Source: Aureobasidium sp. EXF-3400
Lineage: Eukaryota; Ascomycota; Dothideomycetes; Dothideales; Saccotheciaceae
Direction: 5' to 3'
Assembly (NCBI GenBank): GCA_024195585.1
Contig: SWBL01000070.1
Coordinates: 106,755 to 170,754 of the forward strand
DNA: 64,000 bases
Positions 1 to 11,376 of the stretch are shown one piece after another (position 1 is the stretch's first letter; each line of letters starts with the position of its first letter). The notes under the pieces were generated by a model. The model saw only the letters and a program-made list of their open reading frames with translations. It was not told the DNA's origin and did not search any database. A program made the translations under genes and the position numbers.

Positions 1-1
1 A

Positions 2-1093
2 CGTGATTCTAGTGCTGCAGTCGCGCCGCCTACCCAGCCTGAGGTAACAGAGTTGCACTCATACTCGAGAAGAAACTCAAACGCGGCTGTCCCACGCAAG
101 TCTTTGCCCGACCATGATGGTGTCGACAGACTTAGAAAGATGGCTTCCTTCGATACGAACGACTCACCGCTATCTGTCACCACCCATGACTCGGCTGTCA
201 GTTTTGGCATGAGTGCAGGGAAGCGCATGATCCGTGACAAGAATGCATCACAAAAGTCATCGATGGGATCCTTACATGATGAGTTCGTCACCGACAGTCC
301 TGTCCTTCCAAGATCAGCAACGACGGGCCAAATTCAGCGACCGAAGCCAAACCCTGTTATCGATAGGCCTCGTCCTGACTCTTTCGTTGCGGACTTGTCT
401 CTCCTATGGCCAGCACGCAAGACTTCCGAAGGAGTCACACCATCCAATAATCATCAGACGCCATCGCCTCCTATGAAGCGTTTGCCACTCAAGGTCAATC
501 CTCAATCCAACAGCATGTCACTACCTCGACAGAGGCCTTCACAGTCACCCCAGAAGCCAGCTCCTCCACCTACAAGAGCGCTGCCGACAATACCTGCAAT
601 GCCTTCCAGACCTGTTGAGAACTTTTCTCGCAAGCCTCAACGCACATCTTCAATTAAGCTATCGCTCTTCCCTAGCGCTGAATGCGTGCCTACTCCGACG
701 TTTGCTCCTCCTCCTGTCAAATCTCTTCCGCCTTCTCCTGCCGCCACACTTCCGCCTTCACCAGCAGACGAGATGAGAAGACTACAAGATCGTCCTCTTC
801 GCCGACCAGCCAGCATCCAGATTCGTGCCAGTCACGCCCCGTTCCTCTCTTCGATTCGTCCTAAGACTGTTGAGAATCGTCCTCAACTTTACAAGGCCGG
901 GTCTGTACCATGCCTTCGTGAAGCAAGCACGCTACACAGAGTCCCCATGGCCCAGAAACCATCCTCATCGCCTCTACCACCATTGGATCTAGGTATGCCG
1001 ATCGTCGGCCTAGCACCACCTGCTCCGCCTCCATCGCTTCCACTTCCCAAGCTGCCGCCCGGTGCGCAGCCAAAGGCATTGGCGGTTCGATAG
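2..1093 (+). CDS. Proline/serine-rich protein, C-terminal part (5' end outside window)
   Basis: The reading frame is open from base 2 to the TAG at 1091-1093 and no ATG is needed inside the window, so this is the 3' part of a gene that begins upstream. About 360 residues are visible. They are low-complexity and rich in Pro, Ser, Arg and Lys, with many short SPxxP, PPP and RP motifs, and no predicted membrane segment or folded domain. Such tails in fungi usually belong to cytoplasmic scaffold, cytoskeletal or membrane-linked proteins that bind SH3 or WW domains; that is inference. The tail resembles in style, but not in alignable sequence, the proline-rich tail of the membrane protein at 42205-43863. 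I do not recognise the family. Confidence 0.75.
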   Translation, partial: RDSSAAVAPPTQPEVTELHSYSRRNSNAAVPRKSLPDHDGVDRLRKMASFDTNDSPLSVTTHDSAVSFGMSAGKRMIRDKNASQKSSMGSLHDEFVTDSPVLPRSATTGQIQRPKPNPVIDRPRPDSFVADLSLLWPARKTSEGVTPSNNHQTPSPPMKRLPLKVNPQSNSMSLPRQRPSQSPQKPAPPPTRALPTIPAMPSRPVENFSRKPQRTSSIKLSLFPSAECVPTPTFAPPPVKSLPPSPAATLPPSPADEMRRLQDRPLRRPASIQIRASHAPFLSSIRPKTVENRPQLYKAGSVPCLREASTLHRVPMAQKPSSSPLPPLDLGMPIVGLAPPAPPPSLPLPKLPPGAQPKALAVR

Positions 1094-1626
1094 TATACTT
1101 CACCTCGTATCCCTTGCACTACCCCTTACTATGCCAAATATCACGACTACGGACTGGGTAATGTTTGTTCTGCAAAATCTTTTATTCTTGGCGCAATGAA
1201 TGCTGGCATCTCTCTATTTTAAACATTTTTACGAAGGATTTATGATTTTGGTGGATCACAAAAAATTTGCTCTGACATTGGTTTTCTTTCATGCATACTA
1301 AGAAGGCTGTTCTCTGTAGATACTTCTTACAGATATATAGCTTCCTTCGAACTACCACATCGTTGCCACGAGATAATGCTCTCACAGATAGTATACGAGT
1401 CACGCTAGCACGTGACATGAGTCAGATCACTATTCGCCATCAAAAGCCAAACCCTGAGTTCTAGAATCCGAAACGGCCGAAGGAAACCCTCAGGCCTTCT
1501 TCCGTGTCCAATGAACTAAATTTGAATCCCACCACTCATGCTCTTCGTGAATACTTTCAATTAACTTTTTTAAACACGTATTACCACATCAATCTTCTGT
1601 CTATTCGGACAAGCTGGTCTAGAATC
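1094..1626. other. Intergenic, promoter side of the Zn2Cys6 regulator
   Basis: This 533-base gap lies between the proline-rich gene and the regulator, both on the plus strand. It must hold the 3' UTR of the first and the promoter of the second. Open frames here are short and AT-biased with no recognisable product. I see no repeat or RNA gene. Confidence 0.6.
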
Positions 1627-4105
1627 ATGAGTACAGAAACACAAACACGACAAAAGACCACCACTGGCATTCGGAAAAAGCCGTTTGCAGTTCCTCCGGT
1701 CAAAGTGGCCTGTCTATCTTGGTATGTGTGATGTATAGAACTTACGTGATACACTGCTTGCTGACAATGTGCTTTGTCAAGTCGTTCCTCGCGTATTCGA
1801 TGTGATGGCAAAGAACCATGTTCGGGTGTAAGTCTCATGTTACCCCTATATCCACTCAACCCTGTCAACTAACTTTTTTCCAAAAGTGCAGTCATAGAGG
1901 CAAAGAATGTGTATATGTTCAAAGTCGAAGAGGTGGTGCTCGTGTGCCGCGTAGTAAGAGACAAGAATTCGAGAAAGCGGATTTTGTGAAGATTGCACAA
2001 GAATGTGAGGGCATGCTGATCTGATATATCGATGATATACTGACAGTTTCTTCAGGTTTTGACGATGCGGTACCGACGATGGTACATCCTGGTGCTGGAC
2101 TGACACAACTGGACTTGAATCTCGATAGTACGGATACTCTGTTTGACAGCATATTCACAGCTGTACCAATACCTCAGAGTGTTGAGATGGAGAGTCACAC
2201 GCCTCGACAAATCGGCTCGGTAAGGGCGTATCGATCAGATGAAGACATGTAAGTCTTTGCTCTTTCTGCGTCTACAAGCAGCGAGAAGCTTACATCGTGA
2301 TGTAAATCAGATTGGATGCATATTACGTCTGGCTACACCCGTACTTTCCAATCCTACCACCGGCCAAATCTTCTCAACCTGAAGACAGCCCACACCTCTG
2401 GTATCCAAAATCCTCGGAACCTACTTTCGAATCTTCATCCCCCATTGCTCTCGCAATCTCAGCAATCTTGGCTTTGATCCCTCACCCAGAGGAACCCGCA
2501 CCCTTCGAACAAGAAAGCATCATTGCTCGCAGAGAAACCGCTCAGCTATTTGTCAAACGCACGTTAGAAAGCATAGAAGCCGACTCAGAGATGCCCAATT
2601 CATCAATATCACCAGCACAGGCATTACTGGACGAACATTCATGTATCTCTCGGCCTGCTTTCCATTCATCCGTGCCGCTGGAACTGGAAAGTGTGGTTGC
2701 GTTGAGTATATTGAGTGTGTATGAGTATGCTCAACGAGGCAACATCGCAAAGATGAGGGATCGTGCTGGTCAGGCGTTGATGCGGGCGATGGATTTGTCG
2801 TTGCATGATCGTGGGACTGAGCTTGATGAGTTTGCTGAAGCGAGGAGGAGGGTTTGGTGGATGACTGTGAGTTCTTGAGATTCTGGTGAATTTCTGGAGT
2901 TTTTGCTCATTCGAGGATTGCAGTATATTTGTATTTGTCAGGCTTCAATCGTCAGTTCTGCGGTATGTTTCAAAAGCCACATCGGTAGGTTCGGGATAAG
3001 TCGCTGACACTCAACAGCCGCCAGCAATACCGCTGTTCGACTCTCGCTTCACGACCAGCTTCCCACAATCACCAGATCCAGAGGTATGTTACTCACTATC
3101 CTTGTCAGCAAACCCACATGAAACCTGACATATCACTCCAAAAACAGGCATGGCCCTTCTTCATCAAATCTCAACAAACCATTTTACTCGCAACACAATT
3201 CGTCACTGCAGTAAGCCGCGCAGTACAAGGTAAAGAAGACTGGACGGAAATTCCCTCGCGCATGCAAAACCTACACAACACAATCGAACCACTGATATCA
3301 CAATCCAACCAATGGACAGACACCAAACCCTGTTCTACAGATCCCGAAGCCATCGTCGCGTTTTCATTGAAGCAAATGTCCAAGATCAAACTAAACAGGT
3401 AAGCATGACCACTTCCTAAATATCTCAACATGTTGCCTCTTTGCTGATCAAAAATACAAAAACAGTGCAAGGATAAAACTCCATCGTTACTGTGCCTTCT
3501 ACGACATCCCCGTATTCTCAGAAACCCACTGCGATCTCAAGAAATCACAGCCCCCTCCCTTGGAACCCACAACAACCGACCCCATCGATCAACTTTCCCT
3601 CACCTCGTCACCTACATCCTGCGGTTGTAGTTCTGCTCTACCTACCCAAGTACCCGGCCTTTCAACCTCAGTCTCACCACTGTCTTCTACCTCGAGCTCG
3701 ACAGAATATCTTCACCCTTTTCCGTTTAGCAATCATGTTTCTTCGAGATTGTGTTTGAACTCTGCATCGGCTATTGCAACTGCTTTTGAAGCTTTGCCTT
3801 TGCCCGAGGGAGATGTATTGGCTGCGGGACTTGCTCCGAGGACTATGCCTTCGTTTGCTTGTTGTGCTATGCAATCGGCTTATACGTTGCTGATGGTGTA
3901 TCATCGTACTTGGGTTCTGACTCAACAGCAAAGCGATGCACAGCACGAAGATACGCAGGGCAAAGCAACACAATTGTTGGCCAAGTGTGATCAGGGGCTC
4001 AGAAGCATTTTGTCAGCGTTGCACAATTATGCAGTTGCGTTTGAGGCGTTGGGGGGAATGAGGGATCAGGTGCAGGCGGCACTTGATTGTTTGAGTTTGG
4101 TTTGA
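1627..4105 (+). CDS. Zn2Cys6 fungal transcription factor with fungal_trans middle domain
   Basis: This is a nuclear DNA-binding regulator. Splicing around 1713-1782 and 1829-1888 joins the pieces CLSC, RSSRIRC, DGKEPC and SGC-SHRGKEC. The result is a perfect C-x2-C-x6-C-x5-C-x2-C-x6-C binuclear zinc cluster within the first ~60 residues, followed by a basic linker. A further exon from about 2311 encodes LDAYYVWLHPYFPILPP, the usual opening of the fungal_trans (PF04082) middle homology region. That region continues through RRVWWMT-YICVCQASIVSSAPPAIPLFD (introns near 2870 and 2963) and a WPFF segment at ~3148. The last exon has a Ser/Thr-rich linker and ends at 4105. The start ATG at 1627 is chosen because MSTETQTRQ precedes the cluster directly in frame. 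There are about seven short introns. Target genes are unknown; neighbours are a rhodopsin-domain protein and, further on, MFS transporters. Confidence 0.9.
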
Positions 4106-4264
4106 GTGAACAACATAGTATGGAGGCATCCGGATCTTTTCGCAACGACTAATATGTCCACTGTGGACCTTTGGACGAAAGTCACGATGATTTTGACATA
4201 GTGTCGATAAGAAAAAGCAAACACGACTTGATTCGGATATAGAATCTATCTTACTTGCAAGGAA

Positions 4265-5634
4265 TTAGACAGCCTGTTCCGTACGCGGACTTTCAAACAA
4301 CGAGCTCTGAGAAATTTCTCGTGGTTGTAATCGCTTCGAGTTCCGAGCATAGGACAACTCGATACGATCTTCGCGTAGGATGCCATCTTCTTCCGAATCA
4401 ATACTGTTGCGTCGTGCTCTTCCGAGAACAGACTGTCTTTGTGTTCCTTTGGATGTTGCTTGTCCTGGCGTAGTCATGCGGATGCGCGACGAGTGAGTGA
4501 GATCGCCCCAAGCTTTGGGAATGAGAGCACTGATGACAGGTAGCGATGCTACGACTACTGCGAGTGTCAAGTCGACTACAGTCCATGCTAGCAGAGATGT
4601 ATAGCCATCTGTAGAGCGTGAGCGAATGTATACTGAAGTTTGTTAGGGGATAGACTCACAGGTGATGTCCTTGCTAATACTCTTCTGTGAAAGCTCTCGT
4701 AGAATACTCGCTACACATGACAACGAACCCATCGAGAAGACGATAAACAATCTGATCTTTGTTTTCTTGTTGAGGCGCACGTTCCAGAGCACGGTGATCG
4801 GTGTGAGAAGCAGGACAAAGTCCATGACAACGTGAATAACACTGAGTGTGTTCGCGACCACTAGCGTTGACCAACATTTGGCAGGATGTGCGAGTTTGCC
4901 AGAGTAGATCTTGTCCCACATGGCGGGTGCAGGGCTACACTGGAAGCAGGACCAGAACAACGCGAGAAGGGTATATGTTATGAGCAGGAAGAGAAAGACG
5001 TCGTTGGCGATTTTAGGATACTTGGAGGTGGCCTCAGAGATACGGCGGAGGAAGAGGCAGATAGATATCTTGATGATGCCGACGGTTGTGAAGAAGATAA
5101 TCTTGCAGACGATTGCGAGCTGTAGCATGTCAAGTCAGTGATGAGCTATGCTTGGATATGGAGAGTTACGTACCTTGTTGAATATATAGTACTCGGCGTA
5201 GGTAACGTCCCATGTGTGCTTTCCGCCTCCGCCATGCACGACCATTGCTATCTGTAGTATCGGATATAGCGTGGCCATGATCTGCGCTTGCACGTTAGCA
5301 ACTGGGGGATCTGCTGGGGTGGTAAGACATTGTCTCATACTGCTCCCGGTATCAGAACCCAGTCGTCCGCGCCCCATCGTACACCCGTCCTGAACTGTCG
5401 AAGGGCGAGTCGCAGAGCTGTGGTGAACAACATTATGACTATCGCCATGACCATGCCAACGATGATGCTGGCCTGCTTGTCGTTGTACTCATAGTTCTCG
5501 GGCTTCTTCGGAACGAATAGGTAGCCTTTGCTTGCATCTTTGTCGAAGGCATAGGCTGCTCTGTACATGCCCTTGGTTATATAGAAGTCATCCTGGTTGG
5601 CCGGCGGTTGCCTCAGAAAGGCCGAGTGTGACAT
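4265..5634 (-). CDS. Rhodopsin-domain (PTH11-like) integral membrane protein
   Basis: Four exons on the minus strand encode a seven-helix protein of the fungal rhodopsin-domain family (PF20684, often annotated PTH11-like or integral membrane protein). The N-terminal exon (5634 down to ~5336) has a hydrophilic leader and then helix 1 and the WGADDWVLIPGA motif. A short exon carries a helix and the GGGGKHTW loop. The third exon (to ~4660) has the hallmark FFTTVGIIKISICLFLRRI helix, then the segment with FQCSPAPAMWD and CWS, and NTLSVIHVVMDFVLLLTPI. The last exon holds helix 7 and a basic cytosolic tail. A ~50-nt intron near 4611-4660 joins DIT to YGYTS. Members are membrane proteins, a few shown to act in surface or host sensing; the ligand here is unknown. 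The gene converges tail-to-tail with the Zn2Cys6 gene, 159 bases apart. Confidence 0.88.
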
Positions 5635-6696
5635 ATCTGCTTCGATCTGATATGCAGCTGCACCTGCAAGCAGAAGATAGAAGAGTTCCAGAAGTCAGGT
5701 TGTCTTACCAGTTTAAGAGAGTCTGGCCATGTGCATTTGAAGATCATCAAGGGTTCTCGACTTCTGCCGGCAGGCTCGTATGCATGAAGCATAGACGGAA
5801 AATACCCTACCTTCATCGTAGGGCCAAAAACTCTGTATGCTAGATCTTCATTGAGGACCAGGATTGTCTCTAAGCTGTTAGTCTGGCAACCGATTCCATC
5901 GCTACAGGGTAATCCGCCAATTGTAGAGCGTCGCCTAGCGATAGGTTGTTTCGGAGGTGTAGCATCTCGCAAGTTCTGGCCAGTCCTACCGATGGCGCGA
6001 TGTTGCTGTGGATGCGGGCATACGCTTGAGCCTAGAAGTGACCCATGGGCAGCCTGAAAGTGAAGTCTGTCAAACGATGGTCCGTTCGTTGACAGGGGTG
6101 TTCGCGTTGACGCAAGTTCAAAATATCACATACTCTCGAGGCATTGGCCGCGAAGGTTGAATTATCTGGAAGACTTAAGCCGACAGGCTGTCATCAAATG
6201 ACAATGCTATTCCTCATGAAGATTCCAGGACAAGGAAGTCGCGATGCGACGGGAAGGGAAACCTCGACGTCGTGTAGTGTGCCAAGCCTTAGGTTCACCA
6301 CGCGTCGGTTAAAAAGACAGTGTTTTGAGGCTTCCAACTTTAACCCTTACACCGCTGAACACGATAGGTATATCATCGGAGAGCCACAGTCGCTCGTTGT
6401 AGAGCGACATGAGATGGCACAGTTGCGTTGACGGTAAAAGCTGATCAGCGAATATCAGGCAGTCCAAGCCACAGCACACCGTCCCAGGAACACTGTATTC
6501 GTTCTTGGTCGTAAAGGGTCGAGCTCTTATTGGTCTCCAAGGTGGATCTTCGCGAGATGAGGGACATGTCTGCACCACTTTGGATAGGCGGATCCGCGGA
6601 TAGACAAACCTGGGTGGCATACAAAAGCGACGAACTCCCACAACCCTTTCCTCTTGGCCTGTTTCAAGTATCGTAACTTCCATCCCTTCACGACAA
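5635..6696. other. Divergent intergenic region (rhodopsin-domain gene / hydrolase)
   Basis: This 1.06-kb stretch lies between two divergently transcribed genes and should contain both promoters. Open frames occur on both strands, for example 5613-5972 and 6309-6773 on minus. They lack family resemblance, overlap the real genes' starts and have no introns typical of the neighbours, so I do not call them. Confidence 0.5.
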
Positions 6697-7904
6697 ATGA
6701 TCTCCTCAACCTTGTTCAACCTTGCTTCTCTTGCGAGCGTCGCTCTCGCCGCGGCTGACTGTACTGGTGTCAATGCTATCGCACCTGGATGTGCCTCGCA
6801 AGAAGCATTACATCAACGTGATTTCTTCTACATTGGAGGACGTTACGTAGCTGGAGCTGCTGGAAATCTCACTTATGACCAGCTCTATGTGGAGAAGTTG
6901 ACTCCTGCGAGCGGTGTGAATCAGAGCAAGCCTGTTGTGCTATTCCATGGAGGCGGTACCTCTGGAGTGGTGAGTCGTGTGAACACGAAATCTTGAGATG
7001 CCTTTAGCTGATTAGACAGACCTGGCTCAATACACCCGACAACCGCAAAGGCTTCGCTTCTCACTTCCTAGACTTTGGCTACCAAGTCTATATTGTTGAT
7101 CAGACTAGCGTCGGCAGAGGCAGCGCCGAGAACCTTAACGACTATGTTATGCGTATTGGCTCCACCGCCGAGATCACCGAGAAGGGATTTACTGTTCCCG
7201 AAATTTCGAATGCCTACCCACAATCTCAGCAGCACACTCAATGGCCTGGCTCTGGAGTGAAGGGCGATCCTGTCTTCGACGCGTTTGAATCAACGTTCAT
7301 TCCCTTGACCAGCAACATGACCGTCCAAGAGCTTTCTATGAGATCTTCGGGTTGTCAATTGCTTTCTCTCATCGGCCCTTCGTTCCTGGTCTCTCACTCA
7401 ATTGGAGCTTTGCACCCTTTGCTTCTGTCCAACGACTGCCCCTCGTTGGTAGCTGGCAACATCAATCTGGAACCTGGAAACATTCCCTTCCAATCGTACG
7501 TTGGAAATGCCACTTCTGCTGTCGGCCGTACGACCGCTCGTCCATGGGGTATGACAAACACCCAGGTCACATACGAGCCTGCTATCAATGGCTCTTCCGA
7601 GCTGACTCACGAGCTCGTCGGAGAAGACACACCTGCCAAGCGCAGCTGCTACATGCAGACTGGAACAATTCACAAGCTATCTGAGATCGCCAAGGTCAAG
7701 TATGTCGCACTCACCGGTAGCGCTAGCCCTCATATCACATACGAGCATTGTGTCATCGACTTCCTGCAACAGGCTGGCGTTGCTGCTGAATGGATCAAGC
7801 TTGCTGATAGAGGAATTCTTGGTAACGGTCACTTTGGCTACCTTGAGAAGAACAGCCCTCAGATTGCGGGTGTGGTTCACGAATGGATCCAAGCTAACTG
7901 TTAA
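6697..7904 (+). CDS. Secreted alpha/beta hydrolase (esterase-like)
   Basis: Two exons give a secreted hydrolase of about 385 residues. The intron lies at about 6970-7015 and joins GTSGV to QTWLNTPDNR. Residues 1-19 form a signal peptide (MISSTLFNLASLASVALAAA). The alpha/beta-hydrolase fold shows an oxyanion-type VVLFHGGGTSG loop at ~75, a strand and loop YQVYIVDQTSVGRG, the nucleophile elbow LVSHSIGA (Ser in SHSIG, a small-x-Ser-x-small variant of GxSxG) and a late GNGHF, where the His is the likely catalytic base. The acid is probably one of the Asp or Glu residues after the cofactor-free strand VKYVALTG. Several Asn-x-Ser/Thr sites suit secretion. Substrate is unknown; related fungal proteins are annotated only as alpha/beta hydrolase or esterase. 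Confidence 0.88.
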
Positions 7905-8192
7905 TGTGCATAAGTATTGTATGTAACAATTCACGATTCTCATTGATCTTCGTTTGCAGCAACTTTCATCCCCGAGAATCGAGCGGCACGACGGCCCGCC
8001 AACCCGACGCTCCGCGACTGCCTCCTCTAATTCTTGCCTAGGCTGCCCCTCCTTCATCGTATGACTTTAAGACGTTCTTCCATATATTTCCTGACAATGC
8101 CGTCTGTTTTCCAGTTGGTTTGTCTTCGTATAATCCGTCGTCAGGCATTGGTCCATTTCCACATCTACTAAATTACTGAACTGCCATAGATA

Positions 8193-9750
8193 ATGCATGA
8201 TACTGCAAACTCACAGATTCCATCACCAAACGAAATGCCTCAGAATATTGATGAAAGTTCAATTGAACTCGCAGATATCCTTTCGGAAGATAGACCGGAG
8301 AACAGGGTTGAACAGGATCCTACCCTTGACAGACAGACACTGTTGCGGCTGATTAGTGCTGGCTTCTCTTTCTTCGTTGCTGGTATCAATGATGGAAGTC
8401 TTGGTGTTCTCATCCCCTGGATCATTCGAGACTACGGTATCAACACGGCAATTCTCTCAAGCGTGTGAGTGAAAAATCATCAGCTTCGATCCTTTGAAAG
8501 CGTACTGATGATGTTGCAGTTACGGCGCAAGCTTCCTCGGATGGTTCACCGCCGCATTGACAAACACGCACTTGAGTCAGTACCTCGATCTCGGTGCAAT
8601 GCTTGTCCTCGGAGCCAGTCTACAAGTCATTGCTCAAGCTCTGCGTGTCTGGTCGACACCGTTCGGTCTCTATGTAACTACTTTCTGGATCACCTGTCTC
8701 GGTCAAGCATACCAAGACACTCACGCCAATGCATATGCTGCTGTTACTGCCAAGGGAGCACATAAATGGTTAGGATTCATCCATGCCATGTATATGGCCG
8801 GCTGCTTAGTTGGACCTTTTGCTGCATCACCTATCGCATCTTCTCGAGGATCTTCTAGCTCGGCTTCGCCTTGGTACCTCTTCTATACAGTCCCGCTAGG
8901 GCTAGGTTTTCTGAATGTCCTCCTTTGCTTGTTTGCCTTCAGCGATACCTTGCGACTAAAGCCCAAGGTTATGGCTCCGTCGTCAGGGCAAGCTGAGAAT
9001 GCCGCGACATTGACCAACTCGACGGACGACACGCCCGAAGTACCAAACGCGGTTGGACTCATCAAGAAGACATTTGCGCAGAAGAGTTTCTGGAACCTGA
9101 GCGTCTTCTACTTCTTCTATCTTGGAGCCAGTATAACTGCTAGCGGATGGGTCGTCGAGTACCTTGTCAACGTACGAGATGGGAATAACTCCGCAATGGG
9201 TTATGTTCCTGCTGGTTTCAGCGGAGGTGCTCTTTTGGGCAGACTGATTCTACCTGAACCGACTCGTCGCTTTGGGGAGAGGCTGATGATCACTATTTAC
9301 TGTATAATCTGCATTGGCCTGCAGATCATGTTCTGGCTGTAAGTGTAGGAAAAGACCAAAAGAGTCACTCCCGATGCTGATTTGTTAAGTGTACCGAACA
9401 CCATTGCCGCAGCTGTTGCGATCAGTCTGTTTGGCTTCTTCTCTGGCCCTCTTTTCGCGGTGGTAAGTCTGATGATGCATCTCACGCACAAAAGTTGCTA
9501 ATAAAGATAGGGCATCTCTGTCGGCTCCAAACTCTTCCCAGCAGATATCAGATCAACAGCACTGTCGCTGGTCTTCGTGTTTGCACAGATTGGCGGGTCT
9601 TTGTTTCCGGTCATCACAGGCCTTCTTAGCTCTAGCAAGGGTGTATGGGTGCTTCAACCAATGTTAGTAGGCTTGATTACTGCAACTGCGATCAGTTGGC
9701 TGTTGGTGCCTCAGCCCAAGTCTGCAAACGTTGAGCTACACCAGGAGTAA
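8193..9750 (+). CDS. MFS transporter, FucP/BSC6-like
   Basis: Splicing 8193-8464, 8520-9338, 9390-9462 and 9511-9750 gives an uninterrupted 467-residue protein. It has a ~65-residue acidic cytosolic N-terminus and about twelve hydrophobic helices in two halves separated by a polar loop near residues 255-285. The first helix region reads FSFFVAGINDGSLGVLIPW. The ND in that helix, the GLGQAYQDTHANAY-type helix and the SGGALLGRLILP motif resemble fucose-permease-like major facilitators (yeast Bsc6 type). These are plasma-membrane importers of sugars or small organic compounds; the substrate here cannot be told. The neighbour at 9851-11376 is a second transporter of the same broad family in convergent orientation, with the two stop codons 100 bases apart. 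Confidence 0.9.
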
Positions 9751-9850
9751 ACAGGACGAGACAACTTAGACAAAGATTAGAATTCCAAGACCCCGTGACA
9801 GATCTTGATTTACATCTATCTCTCACCGTCGCGTGTAAGTCGTTGGCCTC

Positions 9851-11376
9851 CTAGTCCTTCTTGCGGCCGATTCTAGGAAGGCACAACCATAACACCAGCT
9901 GCATACCAAATAGCGCAAGGATGATCGGCTGCAACACCTGAACACCTTTAGCCTGTGCCAGTGCTCCGATAGCGAAGGGGAATAGAGCTCCACCAGAGCC
10001 ACCGAAAGCAGCTGCGAATCCAACTGCGGGCACGTGCAAATGCTTTGGCAGCAATTTTGTCGTTACCACAATGATGGCCGGGAACATTGGACCCAGGAAG
10101 AAGCCCTGGAAACTGACTGCGATAGCTGAGACGTAGAAAGACGGGACCAGCCAGAAGAGAAGTTCCAGGCCCATGGCGATGGGGAGGTAGATCTGGACTC
10201 TATTAGCAATGTCTGGTGATAACGAAATACAAAGCTCACCGATACTGCCAGTTTTTCACCGATGCGCGGAGTGACAAATCCAAGCACGATACGTCCCAAG
10301 GTGATACCAAGCCAAAAGCCTACTGAGACCATACCACTGGCAAAGTCGTTGCCATTCCTGACTTTGATCATGAATTGTACGATCCAGCCACCCAAAGCAA
10401 CTTCACTACCCACATAGCAAAGAAGAAAGGCCGCACACAACCAGGTAATCCGAGCTGCGGGCATTTTCATCGTTACCTGTGAAAGTCCGATCTTAGTGTT
10501 CTCTTCTCCAGAAGTTGCAGAGCGATATGCAGTGCCATTAGCTGCCCAGAACGCATGAACGGAGGTCGCCAGCTCGATAGTTGCAGCACCAATCTACGAG
10601 AATGATTAACAAGCTTGTCTCAGTGTTGGAAGAACGCTCTTACCATAACGTAATACCATGAATACCATGGCAGCCCAGCTTTAGAGATCATAGATGTCGC
10701 AATCAAAGGCGCAATGGTAGCTCCAGCACCGTACGCACCATGAAGAAGTCCCAGTATCTCATTTGCGTTCTGCATTGCACCAATCCAAGCGTTCCAAGCA
10801 GAGTCGACCAACCCATTACCAAAGCCAGCCAGAATAAATGCGACAACAAGGACCGGGTATGGAGGATGCAGACAAATGACAATGTATGCGATCAGATGAG
10901 CCGTAGGAGCAATGATTGCCACACCTCGTTGTCCAAACTTCATATGAATGGAATTGTTGATCAGAGCTGATAGTGTGTATCCTACGAAGGGTGATAGGAA
11001 GACCAGGGAGACAATGAGATAGCTAAGATCGTAGTATGTCTCAAGGTATGGAAGCAGCGGTCCGTAAGATGCATCATTCATGCCTGTGACCTGCATTCGA
11101 AAGTGCAATTAGCATATGTTTTGTTTTAGGGAGAGTATCCAGCAGTGGCGCTCGTATCATTGAGTTCTGTCTAATATCGAGCAGGTATGCGATGAAGACT
11201 TCCAGCTTTCCACGTACCGCCAGGGACCAGAAAGTGACTGGGACTCGGTATTTGTTTATTGATGGCACCTTCCATGTTTGCTGCGATCCAACGATAGCTG
11301 TATCTGAACGGTCATCTTTTGGTACATCAACGATTTCTCTCTGGTGGAGTTCGATGGTCTCGGTCGTAGTAGCCAT
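9851..11376 (-). CDS. MFS transporter, FucP/BSC6-like (second of a convergent pair)
   Basis: The protein has about twelve hydrophobic helices of the same major-facilitator branch as its neighbour. The ATG at 11374-11376 is preferred over the in-frame TTG nine bases upstream. The first exon encodes a hydrophilic leader and YRVPVTFWSLAV. An intron of ~130 nt ends at 11091, and exon 2 opens with VTGMNDASYGPLLPYLE, the conserved helix-1 Asn-Asp. Further exons carry GNGLVDSAWNAWIGA, GLLHGAYGAGATIAP, a VGFWLGITLGRIVLG motif and the last helices, ending with PRIGRKKD. The substrate is unknown. Its promoter faces the open region 11377-12408, which contains a 9-bp inverted repeat with CGG half-sites. 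Sequence divergence from the upstream transporter is large, so this is not a fresh tandem duplicate. Confidence 0.9.

Noticed and set aside
6309..6773. 154-codon minus-strand frame upstream of the hydrolase
   Set aside because: It overlaps the start of the hydrolase signal peptide and resembles nothing known.
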